Shown here in pieces: positions 63,509 through 64,000 of a stretch of DNA of 64,000 nt (position 1 is the first letter of the stretch; each line of letters begins with the position of its first letter). Source of the DNA: Serratia fonticola. Its GTDB lineage: Bacteria > Pseudomonadota > Gammaproteobacteria > Enterobacterales > Enterobacteriaceae. A model generated the notes under the pieces. It was given only the letters and a program-made list of their open reading frames with translations, searched no databases and had not been told where the DNA came from. The stretch lies in NCBI RefSeq assembly GCF_006715025.1, contig NZ_VFMK01000001.1:5394001-5458000 (forward strand), read 5' to 3'. A program made the position numbers and the translations under genes.

Positions 63509-63643
63509 CTTTATGCAACTGGACCCTGTTTGCCGCAAAGCGGCTTCGGTGCAACTTTCTAACAAGTGTCATTTTCAAATGTTGTTCGAGAAAAGCGGAT
63601 TTCAATCGAAAAGTGTATTTGAAAATAGACACTTACAGGAAAG

Positions 63644-63720
<77 letters not shown>

Positions 63721-63780
63721 TCCGAAAACGTGGCAAATACTACGCCGATAATCGCAAAAATGCAAGTTATCTCTGGGATT

Positions 63781-63867
63781 TGGTACCGAGGATGGGACTC
63801 GAACCCACAAGCCCGTTAGGGCACTACCACCTCAAGGTAGCGTGTCTACCAATTCCACCACCTCGGT
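63781..63867 (-). tRNA. leuU: tRNA-Leu (GAG)
   Basis: This 87-nt class II tRNA on the minus strand has a long variable arm, acceptor ACCGAGG/CCTCGGT, anticodon loop CTTGAGGT (anticodon GAG) and encoded CCA. It corresponds to E. coli leuU, downstream of secG. Confidence 0.97.
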
Positions 63868-63933
63868 ACTGATTCTTACTGCTAACGGCTGTTTTCACTG
63901 AGCTAAAACAACCGTTTTCAAACCTTTTGCTGC

Positions 63934-64000
63934 TTACTGCGGGATATCGCTGCTCGGCTTGGCTGGTGCCGCCGGGGCGCTAGTCTGCTCAGTTTTCACT
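63934..64000 (-). CDS. secG: Protein translocase subunit SecG, C-terminal end (cut by window end)
   Basis: The last 21 codons before a TAA at 63934 read VKTEQTSAPAAPAKPSSDIP then Q, like the Ala/Pro-rich tail of enterobacterial SecG. The gene continues beyond the window. The secG-leuU order is conserved. Confidence 0.75.
   Translation of the reverse strand, partial: VKTEQTSAPAAPAKPSSDIPQ

Noticed and set aside
63721..63780. argG between leuU and metY as in E. coli
   Set aside because: Only about 60 bp separate the two tRNAs, so argG is simply not at this locus.

Overview
The window is chromosomal DNA of a gamma-proteobacterium of the Serratia type (Enterobacterales, Yersiniaceae). The evidence is Enterobacterales synteny (secG-leuU-metY-rimP-nusA-infB-rbfA-truB-rpsO-pnp-nlpI-yrbN-deaD, then yhbW, yhbV/U/T/S/Q and yhbP), proteins that align closely with E. 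coli from memory, and type I-F CRISPR repeats of the Pectobacterium/Serratia kind. Genus is an inference; nothing was searched against a database.

Layout. 1-10.2 kb: trehalose uptake and hydrolysis (treB end, treC), a GH3 lipoprotein with an EF-hand loop, a quinone-reductase-like flavoprotein with a divergent LysR gene, and the anaerobic ribonucleotide reductase pair nrdD-nrdG behind NrdR/FNR-like sites. 10.5-18.9 kb: a Pho-box-preceded C-P lyase operon, phnFGHIJKLMN, then a hexapeptide acyltransferase and phnP, without phnCDE. 18.9-22.7 kb: an NAD(P)-binding protein, two subunits of a UbiD-type hydroxyarylic acid decarboxylase without its UbiX partner, a LysR gene and yhbP. 22.7-34.3 kb: a complete type I-F CRISPR-Cas locus with array 1 (30 repeats), cas6f-csy3-csy2-csy1, a 0.5-kb intergenic region, cas2-3, cas1 and array 2 (14 repeats). 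34.6-38.8 kb: ascB-ascF and divergent ascG. 38.8-42.3 kb: yhbQ, yhbS, ubiT, ubiU, ubiV. 42.4-44.5 kb: CRISPR array 3 (36 repeats). 44.7-49.2 kb: a HlyD-type adaptor with two ABC-2 permeases, then yhbW. 49.2-64 kb: a 137-bp tandem repeat, yedF-yedE, and the conserved translation/RNA-decay block ending with tRNA-fMet, tRNA-Leu(GAG) and the secG end.

How the CRISPR part works together. All three arrays and all cas genes read on the minus strand. Cas1 and Cas2-3 acquire spacers, Cas6f cuts the repeat hairpins, Csy1-3 plus crRNA form the Cascade complex, and Cas2-3 degrades targets. The three leaders share motifs at matching distances, including an IHF-type site 95-97 bp from the first repeat that is perfect in arrays 1 and 2 and degenerate in array 3.

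Main discovery candidate. The region between csy1 and cas2-3 (28501-28992) carries a two-repeat mini-CRISPR on the opposite (plus) strand. Its first repeat is degenerate but keeps the Cas6f hairpin through a compensating base-pair change. Its pseudo-spacer matches a CC-flanked site just upstream of the -35 box of the predicted csy promoter at 14 of the first 17 positions, with the mismatches at 6, 12 and 16 (6 and 12 are positions Cascade flips out). That promoter first meets an unrecognised 52-codon ORF with a good ribosome binding site and then csy1. The arrangement looks like a Cascade-guided autorepression RNA (CreR-like), or a CRISPR-repressed toxin-antitoxin pair (CreTA-like), built into a type I-F locus. 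It is read from sequence only and untested.
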